Shown piece after piece: positions 1 to 12,150 of a DNA stretch of 64,000 nt. Below the pieces are notes generated by a model, which did no database searches, had not been told where the DNA came from, and saw nothing but the letters and a program-made list of their open reading frames with translations. Source of the stretch: an uncultured Pelagibacteraceae bacterium (GTDB lineage: Bacteria > Pseudomonadota > Alphaproteobacteria > Pelagibacterales > Pelagibacteraceae); NCBI GenBank assembly GCA_902616725.1, contig CACMTZ010000003.1, positions 153,210 through 217,209 on the forward strand, read 5' to 3'. Position numbers and translations under genes: made by a program. How positions within the stretch are numbered: position 1 is the stretch's first letter; each line of letters begins with the position of its first letter.

Positions 1-1
1 T

Positions 2-58
2 TATGAACTTGAAAAAATGTGGTCTGAGCTAATACCTAAAGAAAAATTAATTATCTAA
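2..58 (+). CDS. 3' end of an unidentified upstream gene (partial)
   Basis: An open frame enters from the left edge and ends at the TAA at 56-58, whose last A is also the first base of the ctpA ATG. Only 18 residues are visible, ending in KEKLII, which is too little to name a product. The overlapping stop and start suggest it is cotranscribed with ctpA and rppH. Confidence 0.55.
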   Translation, partial: YELEKMWSELIPKEKLII

Positions 59-1185
59 TGAAAAAAGTATTAACATTATTGTTATTTTGTTTTCTATTTC
101 AGCAAGTGAATTCTGCTGAAAATGATATTTACAAAAAAATTGATTTATTCGGAGAAGTGCTTGAAAAAATCAATAAAGAATATGTAGATGAAATTAATCA
201 ATCTGAGAGTATGGACTCTGCAATCAATGGCCTTCTACAATCTCTTGATCCTTACTCGGCATACATGTCTCCAGAAATATTTAATGAAATGCAGACTGAG
301 ACTAGTGGTGAATTTGGAGGTCTTGGTATTGAGGTGAGTATGGAGTCAGGCGTTGTAAAAGTCATTTCTCCTATAGATGACACGCCAGCATCTAGAGCAG
401 GGATTAAAGCAGGCGACTATATTGTTAAAATTAATGATGTTCAAGTTCAGGGCAAATCTCTCAGCGAAGCTGTTGATTTAATGAGGGGGCCAGTTGGATC
501 AGGAATTGAACTCACAATTCGAAGACGTGGGGAGAGAAAAGCTCTAATATTTAATGTTGTAAGAGAGATTATACAAATTCAATCCGTTAAAGCTGACATT
601 TTAGAAAAAAGTATAGGTTATTTAAGACTAACCTCGTTTAATGAAAATAGTGGCAAGCAAATTGAAAGGGAAATCAAAAAATTAGAAAAAAATAAAGATG
701 TTAAGTCATACATTTTAGATTTAAGAAACAATCCTGGCGGACTACTTTCTCAAGCAATAAAAATCTCCGACTTTTTTTTAGAGAATGGAGAAATCGTATC
801 CACAAAAAGTAGAAAACCTTCTGAAAATAGAAAATGGTTTGCAAAAAAAGGTGATCTTACAAATGGAAAAGTCTTGATTGTTCTTATTAACTATGGATCG
901 GCTTCGGCATCAGAAATAGTTGCGGGAGCCCTCAAAGATCACAAAAGAGCAATTTTATTAGGTGAAAATAGTTATGGTAAAGGGTCAGTACAATCTATCA
1001 TCCCCCTTAAAAATGATGGAGCAATAAGGCTCACAGTAGCTAAATATTATCTTCCTTCCGGAAAATCTATTTCTGAAGTTGGTGTATCTCCAGATATAGA
1101 AATTGATGAGGAAAATGATGATTTCAGAATCAAAACTGAAACCGACAATCAGTTAGAATACGCCATTAAACTTCTCAAAGGCTAA
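58..1185 (+). CDS. ctpA: Carboxyl-terminal processing protease (S41 family, CtpA)
   Basis: This is a 375-residue periplasmic serine protease of family S41. Residues 1-20 form a signal peptide ending in VNSA. A PDZ domain covers roughly residues 85-165 (FGGLGIEV, then DTPASRAGIKAGD). The catalytic S41 domain follows: the SASASE motif supplies the likely nucleophile Ser283 and YGKGSVQ the likely general base Lys308, the Ser/Lys spacing known for this family. Such proteases trim periplasmic and envelope proteins from the C-terminus; the substrate here is unknown. The ATG overlaps the stop of the preceding gene, and rppH starts one base after the stop, so the three genes probably form one operon. 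Confidence 0.93.
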   Translation: MKKVLTLLLFCFLFQQVNSAENDIYKKIDLFGEVLEKINKEYVDEINQSESMDSAINGLLQSLDPYSAYMSPEIFNEMQTETSGEFGGLGIEVSMESGVVKVISPIDDTPASRAGIKAGDYIVKINDVQVQGKSLSEAVDLMRGPVGSGIELTIRRRGERKALIFNVVREIIQIQSVKADILEKSIGYLRLTSFNENSGKQIEREIKKLEKNKDVKSYILDLRNNPGGLLSQAIKISDFFLENGEIVSTKSRKPSENRKWFAKKGDLTNGKVLIVLINYGSASASEIVAGALKDHKRAILLGENSYGKGSVQSIIPLKNDGAIRLTVAKYYLPSGKSISEVGVSPDIEIDEENDDFRIKTETDNQLEYAIKLLKG

Positions 1186-1186
1186 C

Positions 1187-1663
1187 ATGGAAGAAAAATT
1201 CAAAAATCTACCACTTAGAAGTGGAGTGGGAATTGTTGTCCTTAACAAGGAGAATAAAGTTTTTGTAGCAAAACGAATAGATAATCCAAAAAATTTTTGG
1301 CAAATGCCGCAGGGTGGAGTAGATGATGGAGAAGAATTTTTAGCTGCTGCATATAGAGAATTAGAGGAGGAAACAAGTATCAAGAATGTAGAACTTGTAA
1401 AAGAAATAGAAGGCACACTTACCTATGAGCTACCAAAAAATTTATTGGGTATTATTTGGAAAGGTAAATATAAGGGACAAAAACAAAAATGGTTTTTGAT
1501 GAGATACCTAGGTAAAGATGAAGATATTAATATTAAAACAAATAAACCAGAATTTTTAGAATGGAAATGGATTGAATTAGATAAGATAACTGAAGTGGTA
1601 GTGGATTTCAAATTTCATATTTACAAAGAACTTAAAGAAAAAATAAAAACAATAATTAATTGA
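1187..1663 (+). CDS. rppH: RNA pyrophosphohydrolase (Nudix family)
   Basis: This 158-residue Nudix hydrolase is most like RppH, which removes pyrophosphate from triphosphorylated mRNA 5' ends and so starts decay; some family members instead cleave dinucleoside polyphosphates. The N-terminus (LPLRSGVGIVVLN) and WQMPQGG are typical of RppH/IalA. The Nudix box starts at Gly43 and includes Glu49, Arg57-Glu58 and Glu61-Glu62; the usual late glycine is a serine (residue 64). The ctpA-rppH order is familiar in Alphaproteobacteria. The last 8 bases overlap the convergent atpC, with no terminator hairpin visible between them. Confidence 0.9.
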   Translation: MEEKFKNLPLRSGVGIVVLNKENKVFVAKRIDNPKNFWQMPQGGVDDGEEFLAAAYRELEEETSIKNVELVKEIEGTLTYELPKNLLGIIWKGKYKGQKQKWFLMRYLGKDEDINIKTNKPEFLEWKWIELDKITEVVVDFKFHIYKELKEKIKTIIN

Positions 1664-2047
1664 TTGATTTTAAAGTTTCAACTTTTTGATCAGCCAAGTA
1701 TTTCAATTGATCACTAATTTCTGGTTTATTAGATTCTTCCTCTGCATTTTTTAATAATTCCTGGAACTTATTTTTCTCAATATCTTTTAGATTTAAGATG
1801 TAGCTAGTCAAAATGGATAAAGTGTTATTTTTAAATTCAATAATCCCATCCTCAACATAATACTTTTCTTCACCAGATTTTGCTTGAATGGTAACAATAC
1901 CTGGTTTTAAAAATGAAATTATAGAAATATGATCTTTTAATATCCCCATTTCTCCTTCAAATGCAGGAACAACTACCTCATTGACATCCTCTTTTGATAA
2001 GAAGGATTTCTCTGGATTAACTATTTCAATTTTAAATTCGTCACTCA

Positions 2048-2048
<1 letters not shown>
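1656..2048 (-). CDS. atpC: F1 ATP synthase epsilon subunit
   Basis: This 130-residue protein is the epsilon subunit of the F1 central stalk. The N-terminal beta-sandwich is recognisable (FKIEIVNPEKSFLS, then VVPAFEGEMGILKDH). The C-terminal helical part is short and lysine/glutamate-rich. It is the last gene of atpHAGDC. Its ATG (2046-2048) shares one base with the atpD stop, so translation is probably coupled. The 3' end overlaps rppH on the other strand by 8 bases. Confidence 0.95.
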
Positions 2049-4344
<2,296 letters not shown>

Positions 4345-4351
4345 AAATAAA

Positions 4352-5887
4352 TCAAGATTTAAAATTTTTCTTAAGATTAGTAATTACATCGATTAAGCTT
4401 TTTTCTGTTGCCTCTTCTAATTTACCTGAGCTCTGAATAGACTCAATTAATTCTGGTTTATCAGATTTACATCTCTCAATGATCTTGTTTTCAAATTCAG
4501 CAATATCTTTTAAATCAATATCATCTAAATATCCTTTTACTCCACAAAATACAGATATAACCTGTTCAGCAACAGTCATTGGTGAGTATTGTTTCTGTTT
4601 TAATAACTCAGTTAATTTTGATCCTCTATTCAAAAGCTGTTGAGTTGAGGCATCTAAATCTGATCCAAATTGAGCAAAAGCTGCCATTTCTCTATATTGT
4701 GCTAATTCGAGTTTCATTGATCCTGATACTTTTTTCATAGCTTTTGTTTGCGCAGCTGATCCAACTCTAGAAACAGAGAGACCAACATTAATTGCTGGTC
4801 TTATACCTTGGTTAAATAACTCAGTTTCTAAAAAAATTTGTCCATCAGTAATTGAAATTACATTAGTTGGAATATAAGCAGAAACATCTCCACCTTGAGT
4901 TTCAATGATCGGAAGAGCTGTTAATGAACCTCCGCCGTGATCATCACTTAATTTAGCAGCCCTTTCCAGTAATCTACTATGAAGATAAAATACATCACCT
5001 GGGTATGCCTCTCTACCTGGTGGTCTCCTTAAGATCAGTGACATTTGTCGGTAAGCAACCGCTTGCTTAGATAAATCATCATAAATAATCAGGGCATGCA
5101 TTCCATTATCTCTAAAATATTCTCCCATTGCACATCCAGTGTAAGGAGCTAAAAATTGAAGTGGAGCTGAGTCAGATGCTGTTGCCGCGACTATAGTTGT
5201 GTACTCCATCGCGCCAGCTTCTTCCAAAGTTTTTTGAATTTGTCTTACAGTTGATCGTTTTTGACCAACGGCAACATAAATACAATAAAGTTTTTGTTTT
5301 TCATCACCCGACTCATTAATTTTTTTTTGATTGATAATTGTATCAACTGCTACAGCAGTTTTACCTGTCTGACGATCTCCAATAATTAACTCACGTTGAC
5401 CTCTTCCAATTGGTACAAGACTATCAATTGATTTTAGACCTGTTTGCATTGGTTCGCTAACAGATTGTCTTGGAATTATTCCTGGTGCCTTAACTTCAAC
5501 TCTACTTTTTTTAATGCCTTTATCCAAAGCACCTTTCCCATCGATTGGATTTCCTAATCCATCTACCACTCTACCTAACAACTCTTTTCCAACAGGGGTA
5601 TCTACAATGCTTCCAGTTCTTTTTACAACATCACCTTCTTTAATATTTCGGTCGTCACCAAAAATTACAACTCCAACATTTTCACTTTCTAGATTTAAAG
5701 CCATTCCTTTCGATCCATCAGAAAATTCAACCATTTCTCCTGCTTGAACATTATCAAGGCCATAAATTCTTGCTATACCATCACCTACAGACAATACTTG
5801 TCCAACCTCAGAAATTTCCGCTTTTTCTCCAAAATTTTTAATTTGTTCTTTTAATATTTTTGTAACTTCTGAAGGATTTATTTCCAT
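4352..5887 (-). CDS. atpA: F1 ATP synthase alpha subunit
   Basis: This is the 511-residue alpha subunit. The Walker A variant GDRQTGKT is at residues 170-177, and the [13 protein letters not shown] signature that ends the nucleotide-binding domain is present. The N-terminal helix ([14 protein letters not shown]) is the part that contacts delta. It starts directly after the atpH stop with no spacer. The F0 genes (a, b, c subunits) are not in this window, in keeping with the split F0/F1 arrangement usual in Alphaproteobacteria. Confidence 0.98.
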   Translation of the reverse strand: MEINPSEVTKILKEQIKNFGEKAEISEVGQVLSVGDGIARIYGLDNVQAGEMVEFSDGSKGMALNLESENVGVVIFGDDRNIKEGDVVKRTGSIVDTPVGKELLGRVVDGLGNPIDGKGALDKGIKKSRVEVKAPGIIPRQSVSEPMQTGLKSIDSLVPIGRGQRELIIGDRQTGKTAVAVDTIINQKKINESGDEKQKLYCIYVAVGQKRSTVRQIQKTLEEAGAMEYTTIVAATASDSAPLQFLAPYTGCAMGEYFRDNGMHALIIYDDLSKQAVAYRQMSLILRRPPGREAYPGDVFYLHSRLLERAAKLSDDHGGGSLTALPIIETQGGDVSAYIPTNVISITDGQIFLETELFNQGIRPAINVGLSVSRVGSAAQTKAMKKVSGSMKLELAQYREMAAFAQFGSDLDASTQQLLNRGSKLTELLKQKQYSPMTVAEQVISVFCGVKGYLDDIDLKDIAEFENKIIERCKSDKPELIESIQSSGKLEEATEKSLIDVITNLKKNFKS

Positions 5888-6445
5888 TTATGCCTCTATC
5901 ATTCTATTTTCAATTTGTTGTAATTTACTTTTTATTGATGTATCAATCATGGTACTTCCCACTTGAACGACCAAACCCCCAATTAAACTTTCGTCTTGTA
6001 TATAGTTTAATTTTATTTGAGATTTGAATTTATTTGATAATTCATCTGTAATTTTTTTAATCTCATCTTGATTAAGTAATTTTGCAGATTTAATTTCTGC
6101 TTTTAATTCACCTCTTTTTTCTGAACATATTTCAATAAATGTTTTTAAAATTTGCTCTAGGTAAAAAAATCTTCTTTTTAAGACCAAAAAATTTACAAAA
6201 TTTTTAAAAAGGATTTCCAACTTAAAATTATCTGAAATCTTATTAATTACACTAGTCAAAACTTCTCTGTTTAATGTAGGATCCTTTGTAAAATTTTTAA
6301 AATCTTTATTATTTGAAATTAAATTTAAAAAAGCTTTTGCATTTATTTCTACATTAACCAATGAGTTAGAATCTTTTGCTAACTCATACAAAGCTAAAGA
6401 ATATCTATTAGCTGAAGTATCTGAAAATCCTTTATTTTTACTCAA
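5888..6445 (-). CDS. atpH: F1 ATP synthase delta subunit (TTG start)
   Basis: This 185-residue delta subunit links F1 to the peripheral stalk. It has the family's NRYSLALYELAKD opening and ends with the conserved DESLIGGLVVQVG and DTSIKSKLQQIENRM segments. The start is TTG at 6445; the matching element AAAGGGT lies 6 bases upstream (GGG at 6452-6454), and no ATG in the first quarter would keep the conserved N-terminal helix. It is the first gene of the F1 operon, 107 bases downstream of priA, so the operon's own promoter, if any, lies in 6446-6552. Confidence 0.93.
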   Translation of the reverse strand: MSKNKGFSDTSANRYSLALYELAKDSNSLVNVEINAKAFLNLISNNKDFKNFTKDPTLNREVLTSVINKISDNFKLEILFKNFVNFLVLKRRFFYLEQILKTFIEICSEKRGELKAEIKSAKLLNQDEIKKITDELSNKFKSQIKLNYIQDESLIGGLVVQVGSTMIDTSIKSKLQQIENRMIEA

Positions 6446-6460
6446 TTTTTACCCTTTAAA
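6446..6460 (-). promoter_or_regulatory. Ribosome-binding site deciding the atpH TTG start
   Basis: On the minus strand AAAGGGT stands 6 bases before TTG. It is one of the clearer Shine-Dalgarno-like elements in this AT-rich window and supports the non-ATG start. Confidence 0.55.
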
Positions 6461-6552
6461 TGAATATGATTAATTTAAAATCACGATTTAATTAGCACAT
6501 GCCTTTATAGTCTTCAAGTAACACATTAGCTAAAAATTAGTTTTTTTGAGCG

Positions 6553-8508
6553 TTAATTAAAGCTAATTGGATCAACATCAACTGAAAGTTTTATTCCTGA
6601 GGCAAATTTATATTTTGGAATTATTGATGCTAAACTATTTTGTAATTGAAGAGTTTTAGCACCTCTTATAAGTAATCGTACACGATATTTGCTCTTTAAT
6701 TTAAAGATAGGAGCGCTTACTGGACCTAAAATTTTTCCATTAATATTATTAGAAATGAATAGTTTGAATTTTAAAGCTTCTTTTTCTAATTCATTTTCCT
6801 TATTACCTGTCAAAATCAAAGAAATAAATCTTTGAAATGGAGGTAAATTATTTTTTTTTCTAATTTCTATTTCTTTATCAAGAAAAATTTCTGGATCTTT
6901 ATTTGTAATATCATCAATCAATTTTGTATTAAAATTATAAGTTTGAAAATAAATAGTAGACGGACTTCCTGTTCTTCCAGCTCTACCTGATAATTGATGA
7001 TATAATTGTAAATTTTTCTCTGCACTCCTTAAGTCGTGACCCATTAGTGATAAATCGATATCAACTACAACAATGCAATTCAAGTTCGGAAAATGAAAAC
7101 CTTTGGAAATTAGTTGTGTTCCAACTAAAATTTCAATTTCATTATTTATTATTTTTTCTAATTTATCTTTTGAGCTTTTTTTATTCATTGTATCACTAGA
7201 AAAAATTTCAATTTTTTTTGATGGAAAACTTTTTTTTACTTCTTCTGAGATCCTTTCAACTCCGGGTCCACAAAATATAAATTCACAAAATCCTTCTTTA
7301 GAACATTCTCTTTTCAAAAAACTTTTAAATCCACAATAATGGCACAATAAATTATTTTTATTTTTGTGATAAACTAAATTTATTGAACAATTTGGACATA
7401 AAAAATTATTGAAACATTTTTTGCACAAAACACTTGGGGAAAATCCCCTTCTATTAAGAAAAAATAAAACTTGATCATTCTTTTTAAGGTGAAAATTTAC
7501 TTTTTGAATTATCTCTTTAGAAAGCCAAGATTGTTTATCCATTTTAACATTATTCAAATTAATTATTTCATATTTAGGTAAAGAAGCATTTTGATATCTT
7601 CGAACAAGTTTTGAACAGGTGTATTTTTTTTTCTTTATATTTTCGTATGTTTCTATTGATGGAACAGAAGTGATTAAATTTATTGGAATATTTTCAAAAG
7701 ATGCCCTAGAGACAGCCATATCTCGAGCATTAAATATTATCCCTTCATCTTGTTTGTAGGATTGGTCATGCTCTTCATCAACTATTATTAACCCTAAATT
7801 TTTAAATGGTAAAAATAAAGATGATCTTGCGCCAATAACAACGCTTATTTCACCATTCGTAATTCCACTCCAAATAATTTCTTTATTTTTTTTTGTTATA
7901 CCAGAGTGCCAAATTGCTGCTTTGAAACCAAAAAATTCAAAAAATTTTTTTTCAAATTGATTGGTCAAACCAATTTCTGGTAGCATTATTAATCCCTGAT
8001 AACCTTTATGCAAAACATGCTTTAAAGCTTCAAAGTAGACAATAGTTTTACCTGAGCCAGTTGTCCCTTGTAAAACATGAACATTAAACTTTTTGTTCAT
8101 ATCATTTATTTCTGTGAGAGACTTTTTTTGTTCAGAATTTAATTGAAAAGAATTTTTGTTAAACTTAAAAATAAAGTCCTCATAAAGCTTCTTATCTGAT
8201 ACTTCTACTGGTTTTCCACTTAATAAGGCTAATTTGAGCGCCATTCCTTTTGGTACAATGTTATATTCTGAAAACCAGTTTAAAAAATCTAATGTTTTTT
8301 TTTTTAGTTTTGGGATTTCTAATTTTCTAATTATTTTTTTTGTTTTATATTTTTTTTTATTATCATTTTCAAAATAATCCCACACAACACCTATTTTTTT
8401 TGATTTTCCGAAAGGGACTTCAACAAAATCACCAATTTTCAAATTTAATTTACTCTCGTAGGTAAAAGGATAATTAAATATGTTTGGTATAAGAATCGGA
8501 AACTTCAT
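6553..8508 (-). CDS. priA: Primosomal protein N' (replication restart helicase PriA)
   Basis: This 651-residue superfamily 2 helicase reloads the replisome at stalled forks. The N-terminal DNA-binding region is followed by Walker A (GTTGSGKT, residues 148-155), a DEEH box (VDEEHDQSYKQDE) and a zinc-binding insertion with paired cysteines (CKKC, CPNC, CHYC). The helicase C-terminal part includes GTQLISKGFHFPNL and SGRAGRTG. It is shorter than the E. coli protein (about 730 residues) and lysine-rich, as expected at this base composition. It lies upstream of atpH, an order shared with other Alphaproteobacteria. Confidence 0.95.
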   Translation of the reverse strand: MKFPILIPNIFNYPFTYESKLNLKIGDFVEVPFGKSKKIGVVWDYFENDNKKKYKTKKIIRKLEIPKLKKKTLDFLNWFSEYNIVPKGMALKLALLSGKPVEVSDKKLYEDFIFKFNKNSFQLNSEQKKSLTEINDMNKKFNVHVLQGTTGSGKTIVYFEALKHVLHKGYQGLIMLPEIGLTNQFEKKFFEFFGFKAAIWHSGITKKNKEIIWSGITNGEISVVIGARSSLFLPFKNLGLIIVDEEHDQSYKQDEGIIFNARDMAVSRASFENIPINLITSVPSIETYENIKKKKYTCSKLVRRYQNASLPKYEIINLNNVKMDKQSWLSKEIIQKVNFHLKKNDQVLFFLNRRGFSPSVLCKKCFNNFLCPNCSINLVYHKNKNNLLCHYCGFKSFLKRECSKEGFCEFIFCGPGVERISEEVKKSFPSKKIEIFSSDTMNKKSSKDKLEKIINNEIEILVGTQLISKGFHFPNLNCIVVVDIDLSLMGHDLRSAEKNLQLYHQLSGRAGRTGSPSTIYFQTYNFNTKLIDDITNKDPEIFLDKEIEIRKKNNLPPFQRFISLILTGNKENELEKEALKFKLFISNNINGKILGPVSAPIFKLKSKYRVRLLIRGAKTLQLQNSLASIIPKYKFASGIKLSVDVDPISFN

Positions 8509-8603
8509 AACTTAGTATATAACAATCTACAAAGTTTTTTTATTTATTACCTAATCTTATTCAATTATTATCAATTTTGGATGAACCATAAATTAAAATT
8601 CAT

Positions 8604-9398
8604 CTATTTCTTTTTTAACAAATCTTTCAAAAATCTAGGTGTTATGCTCACAATAAAGAAATGCAAAAGTTTTTTTTGAAAAAAAAACTTATTTTTATTA
8701 AAAAAACTATCTCTTTCTTGCAAAAAATACCATTTCTTAAACTCCTTAAAATTCATTTTTCGATGTCTATCACTAAAATTTTCTCCATGTATTCGAATAG
8801 ATAACAATGGTTTTTGTATTACATGTGCTTCCTCTATTTTGGATATTTTCATTACCGCATCAAAATCACCAATAATATTAAATTCCTTGTTAAAAAAATT
8901 TATCTTTTCAAGTAAATCTTTTCTTACTATTAGACTACTAATTGCTACCTGATAATTTCTAGATAAAAAATCATATATTTTACCATCAGGGAGTTCGTTT
9001 TCATAATTAATTTTGAATATATCACTTTTTTGAAAAAAATAGTTAAATTTTGAATATGAAAATTTAAATTGCTTATTTGAAAAAAAACTTTCTCTTTCTG
9101 AAAGAAAATTGTTGTACCACCAATCGTCACAATCTAAGAAAGCAATAAACTCTCCATTACATTTTCTACAAGCTAAATTTCTTGCTTCATAAAGTGAAGT
9201 AAATTTTTCAGAATAAAAATATTTAAATCTTGATTCATTAAAACTATCAAATATTGCTTTACTATTATCAGTAGATTGGTTATCCCAGAAAATTAATTCC
9301 CAATTGGTGTAATTTTGTTTTTGAACACTTTCTAATGTTTGTTTAAGATAATCTTCACCATTATAACAATTAACAATTATACTTATTAGCTTTGACAT
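8604..9398 (-). CDS. Family 2 glycosyltransferase
   Basis: This 264-residue GT2 enzyme has the expected opening ISIIVNCYNGEDYLKQTL, then WDNQSTDNS and the metal-binding DCDD motif near residue 88 (FLDCDDWW). GT-A folds like this transfer a sugar from a nucleotide donor, usually in lipopolysaccharide, capsule or protein glycosylation. Substrates cannot be told. It stands alone between lpdA (70 bases upstream) and priA (95 bases downstream), with no other polysaccharide gene nearby. It is phenylalanine-, asparagine- and lysine-rich, more extreme than its neighbours, and could be a later arrival. Confidence 0.85.
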   Translation of the reverse strand: MSKLISIIVNCYNGEDYLKQTLESVQKQNYTNWELIFWDNQSTDNSKAIFDSFNESRFKYFYSEKFTSLYEARNLACRKCNGEFIAFLDCDDWWYNNFLSERESFFSNKQFKFSYSKFNYFFQKSDIFKINYENELPDGKIYDFLSRNYQVAISSLIVRKDLLEKINFFNKEFNIIGDFDAVMKISKIEEAHVIQKPLLSIRIHGENFSDRHRKMNFKEFKKWYFLQERDSFFNKNKFFFQKKLLHFFIVSITPRFLKDLLKKK

Positions 9399-9468
9399 TA
9401 AAATTTTTTTGAGTTTACAAACATTTTTTATATTTTAATTCACGACATATAAACAAGTGCTTTCTTTT

Positions 9469-10869
9469 CTAAGAATGTATAGCCCTTTTTTCTACTGATA
9501 AAGCTGCCTCTTTAACAGCTTCAGAGAATGTTGGATGAGCATGACATGTTCGCGCTATATCTTCCGAGCTAGCTCCAAACTCCATCGCAATTCCAATCTC
9601 AGCAATTAGTTCTCCAGCGTGTGGACCTATTAAGTGTGCTCCCAATACTTTGTCAGTTTTTTCATCAGCAAGAATTTTTACAAAACCCTCTGTGTCGTCA
9701 ATGGCTTTTGCTCGTGAGTTGGCCATAAATGAAAATTTTCCAATTTTATAATCTATTTTTAATTCTTTTAATTGTTCTTCTGTTTTTCCAATAGAGGCAA
9801 CCTCTGGACTGGTATAAATCACACCAGGGATAGTATCATAGTTAACATGACCTGATTGACCTGCTATATTTTCTGCAACTGCAATTCCTTCATCCTCAGC
9901 TTTATGAGCTAACATAGGACCACTTATTACATCTCCTATTGCATAAATATTATCTTGATTAGTTTTAAAATTTTTGTCGGTTTTTACTCTCTTTTTTTCA
10001 TCTAATTCAACATCAATTTTTTGAAGATTTAATCCCTCCGTATTTGGTTTTCGTCCAACAGATATTAATACTACATCGCATTCAAAATCTTTTTTAGAAC
10101 CGTTTATGTTTAAAGTTGAGACAATTGCGTTAGTATTATTCTTTTTGATTTTCTCAACTTTATGCTGCATATGAAAATTGATACCTTGTTTTTTTAAAAT
10201 TTTCATAAACTCACTAGAAATCTCTTTATCCATACCTGGTGTGATGTGATCTAAAAACTCAACTACATGAACTTCTGAACCAAGTCTAGACCATACAGAC
10301 CCCATCTCTAAACCTATGTATCCTCCACCAACCACCACCATTTTTTTAGGGACTTGTTCTAACTTAAGTGCCCCAGTGGATGAAACAATTACTTTTTCAT
10401 CAATTTCGACTCCAGGTAATGATACTGGAACTGATCCAGTTGCAATTATAGTATTTTCAGTTTGTATAATTGTCTCTTTATTATTGTTATCTTTTATTGC
10501 AATATCACTTTTTGATTTGAAACTTCCAGTGCCTTTAAAATAGGTGACTTTGTTTTTTTTAAAAAGAAACTCAACCCCTTTGGTCAAAATCGTAACCGCT
10601 TTGTCCTTATTCTTCATCATTTTTGACAAGTTTAATTTAACCTCACCAATTTCAATTCCTTTATTTGATAAACTTTTTGCGTTATGAAACTCCTCAGATA
10701 AATTTAATAAACTTTTAGAGGGAATACATCCAACATTCAAACAAGTGCCACCTAGTGAACCTCTTGACTCTATACATGCAGTTTTAAGGCCTAATTGTGC
10801 CAGTCTTATTGCACAAACATAACCACCAGGTCCTCCACCAATTACTACTGCTTGAAACTTATCTGTCAT
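9469..10869 (-). CDS. lpdA: Dihydrolipoamide dehydrogenase (E3)
   Basis: This 466-residue FAD enzyme reoxidises dihydrolipoamide on the 2-oxoglutarate dehydrogenase complex using NAD+. The FAD-binding GGGPGGYVCA is at residues 11-20, the redox-active disulfide is Cys43/Cys48 in GGTCLNVGCIPSK, and the C-terminal HAHPTFSEA supplies the active-site His-Glu pair region. It directly abuts sucB with no spacer, so it is the E3 of this complex; it may also serve other lipoyl systems. Confidence 0.97.
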   Translation of the reverse strand: MTDKFQAVVIGGGPGGYVCAIRLAQLGLKTACIESRGSLGGTCLNVGCIPSKSLLNLSEEFHNAKSLSNKGIEIGEVKLNLSKMMKNKDKAVTILTKGVEFLFKKNKVTYFKGTGSFKSKSDIAIKDNNNKETIIQTENTIIATGSVPVSLPGVEIDEKVIVSSTGALKLEQVPKKMVVVGGGYIGLEMGSVWSRLGSEVHVVEFLDHITPGMDKEISSEFMKILKKQGINFHMQHKVEKIKKNNTNAIVSTLNINGSKKDFECDVVLISVGRKPNTEGLNLQKIDVELDEKKRVKTDKNFKTNQDNIYAIGDVISGPMLAHKAEDEGIAVAENIAGQSGHVNYDTIPGVIYTSPEVASIGKTEEQLKELKIDYKIGKFSFMANSRAKAIDDTEGFVKILADEKTDKVLGAHLIGPHAGELIAEIGIAMEFGASSEDIARTCHAHPTFSEAVKEAALSVEKRAIHS

Positions 10870-12144
10870 TTAAATATCCAAAAATAGCCTTCTTGGTTCC
10901 TCCAAATTTTCTTTTATCATTTTTAAAAAGGAAACAGACTCTTTACCATCAACAATTCTATGGTCGTATGATAATGCCAAGTACATTATAGGTCTAATTT
11001 TAATTTCTCCATCAACTACGATAGGTCTATCAACTATATTGTGCATGCCCAAGACACCTGATTGTGGAAGATTAAGAATAGGAGTTGAAAGCATTGAGCC
11101 ATAAACGCCTCCGTTACTGATAGTGAAAGTTCCCCCTTGAAGATCTTCAATCGTCAATTTTCCATTTTTTGCTTTTTCAGAAATATCTTTGATATTTTTC
11201 TCAATATCAGCAAAAGATAATTCATCTGCATTTTTTAGAACTGGAACTACCAATCCTTTTTCAGTACCGACCGCAAAACTTATATTATAATAGTTTTTAT
11301 AAACAATTGTATCACCTTCAATTTCAGCATTTATCGCAGGGAAATTTTTTAATGCTACTATACATGCTTTGACGAAAAAGGACATGAACCCCAATTTAAC
11401 ACCATAGCGATTTTGAAAATCATCTTGATTTTCTTTCCTCATTGACATCACATTTGACATATCAACTTCATTAAATGTTGTCAGCAAGGCTGCATTATCC
11501 TGTGCTTGTTTTAATCTCTTAGCAATAGTTTGTCTTAATCTGGTCATTTTAATTCTTTCCTCTTGACCATATTTTATTTTTCTTTCAGATGGAGGAGGAT
11601 TGACACCCATCAAATTAATTAAATCACTTTTTAAAACTCTGCCATCTTTTCCTGAACCTTTGACTGAACTGATATCTATCTTATTTTCAGTCACAATTTT
11701 TCTTACAGCTGGAGACAAAGTTTGATCGATTTTTGTCTCAACTTCTACTTTTGTGGGCTCGACCTCTTTAGTGAGAATAAGTGGTTTTTCTTCCTCAACA
11801 TTATCTTGAAAAACTTCTATCTCCTCACTTTTATCATCTTTATCTTTATCAACTTTGACAGTGGGTTGTATTTTTTTAATTTCTTGATTTTCTTTAGACT
11901 TAGTCTCACTCTCTGAAACGGATCCTAAATCAGCACCAACTTCAACGACCGATCCATTTTTTGAATTTATTTTTGTGAGAACCCCAGATACTGGAGAAGG
12001 AACCTCTAAATTTACTTTATCAGTTTCTAGTTCAACAAGTGGTTCATCAGCTTCAACAGAGTCGCCTTCATTTTTTAACCACTTAGAGACAGTTGCCTCA
12101 GTGATACTTTCCCCAAGAACTGGAACTAATATCTTTTCACTCAT
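10870..12144 (-). CDS. sucB: Dihydrolipoyllysine succinyltransferase (E2 of 2-oxoglutarate dehydrogenase)
   Basis: This 424-residue E2 transfers succinyl groups to CoA. A single lipoyl domain covers about residues 2-76 with the lipoylated lysine at 43 ([11 protein letters not shown]). A charged linker rich in E, K and D follows. Next is a peripheral subunit-binding domain ([28 protein letters not shown]) and a catalytic domain with the HxxxDG motif (SYDHRIVDG). The start lies 6 bases after the sucA stop. Confidence 0.96.
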   Translation of the reverse strand: MSEKILVPVLGESITEATVSKWLKNEGDSVEADEPLVELETDKVNLEVPSPVSGVLTKINSKNGSVVEVGADLGSVSESETKSKENQEIKKIQPTVKVDKDKDDKSEEIEVFQDNVEEEKPLILTKEVEPTKVEVETKIDQTLSPAVRKIVTENKIDISSVKGSGKDGRVLKSDLINLMGVNPPPSERKIKYGQEERIKMTRLRQTIAKRLKQAQDNAALLTTFNEVDMSNVMSMRKENQDDFQNRYGVKLGFMSFFVKACIVALKNFPAINAEIEGDTIVYKNYYNISFAVGTEKGLVVPVLKNADELSFADIEKNIKDISEKAKNGKLTIEDLQGGTFTISNGGVYGSMLSTPILNLPQSGVLGMHNIVDRPIVVDGEIKIRPIMYLALSYDHRIVDGKESVSFLKMIKENLEEPRRLFLDI

Positions 12145-12150
12145 TAATAT

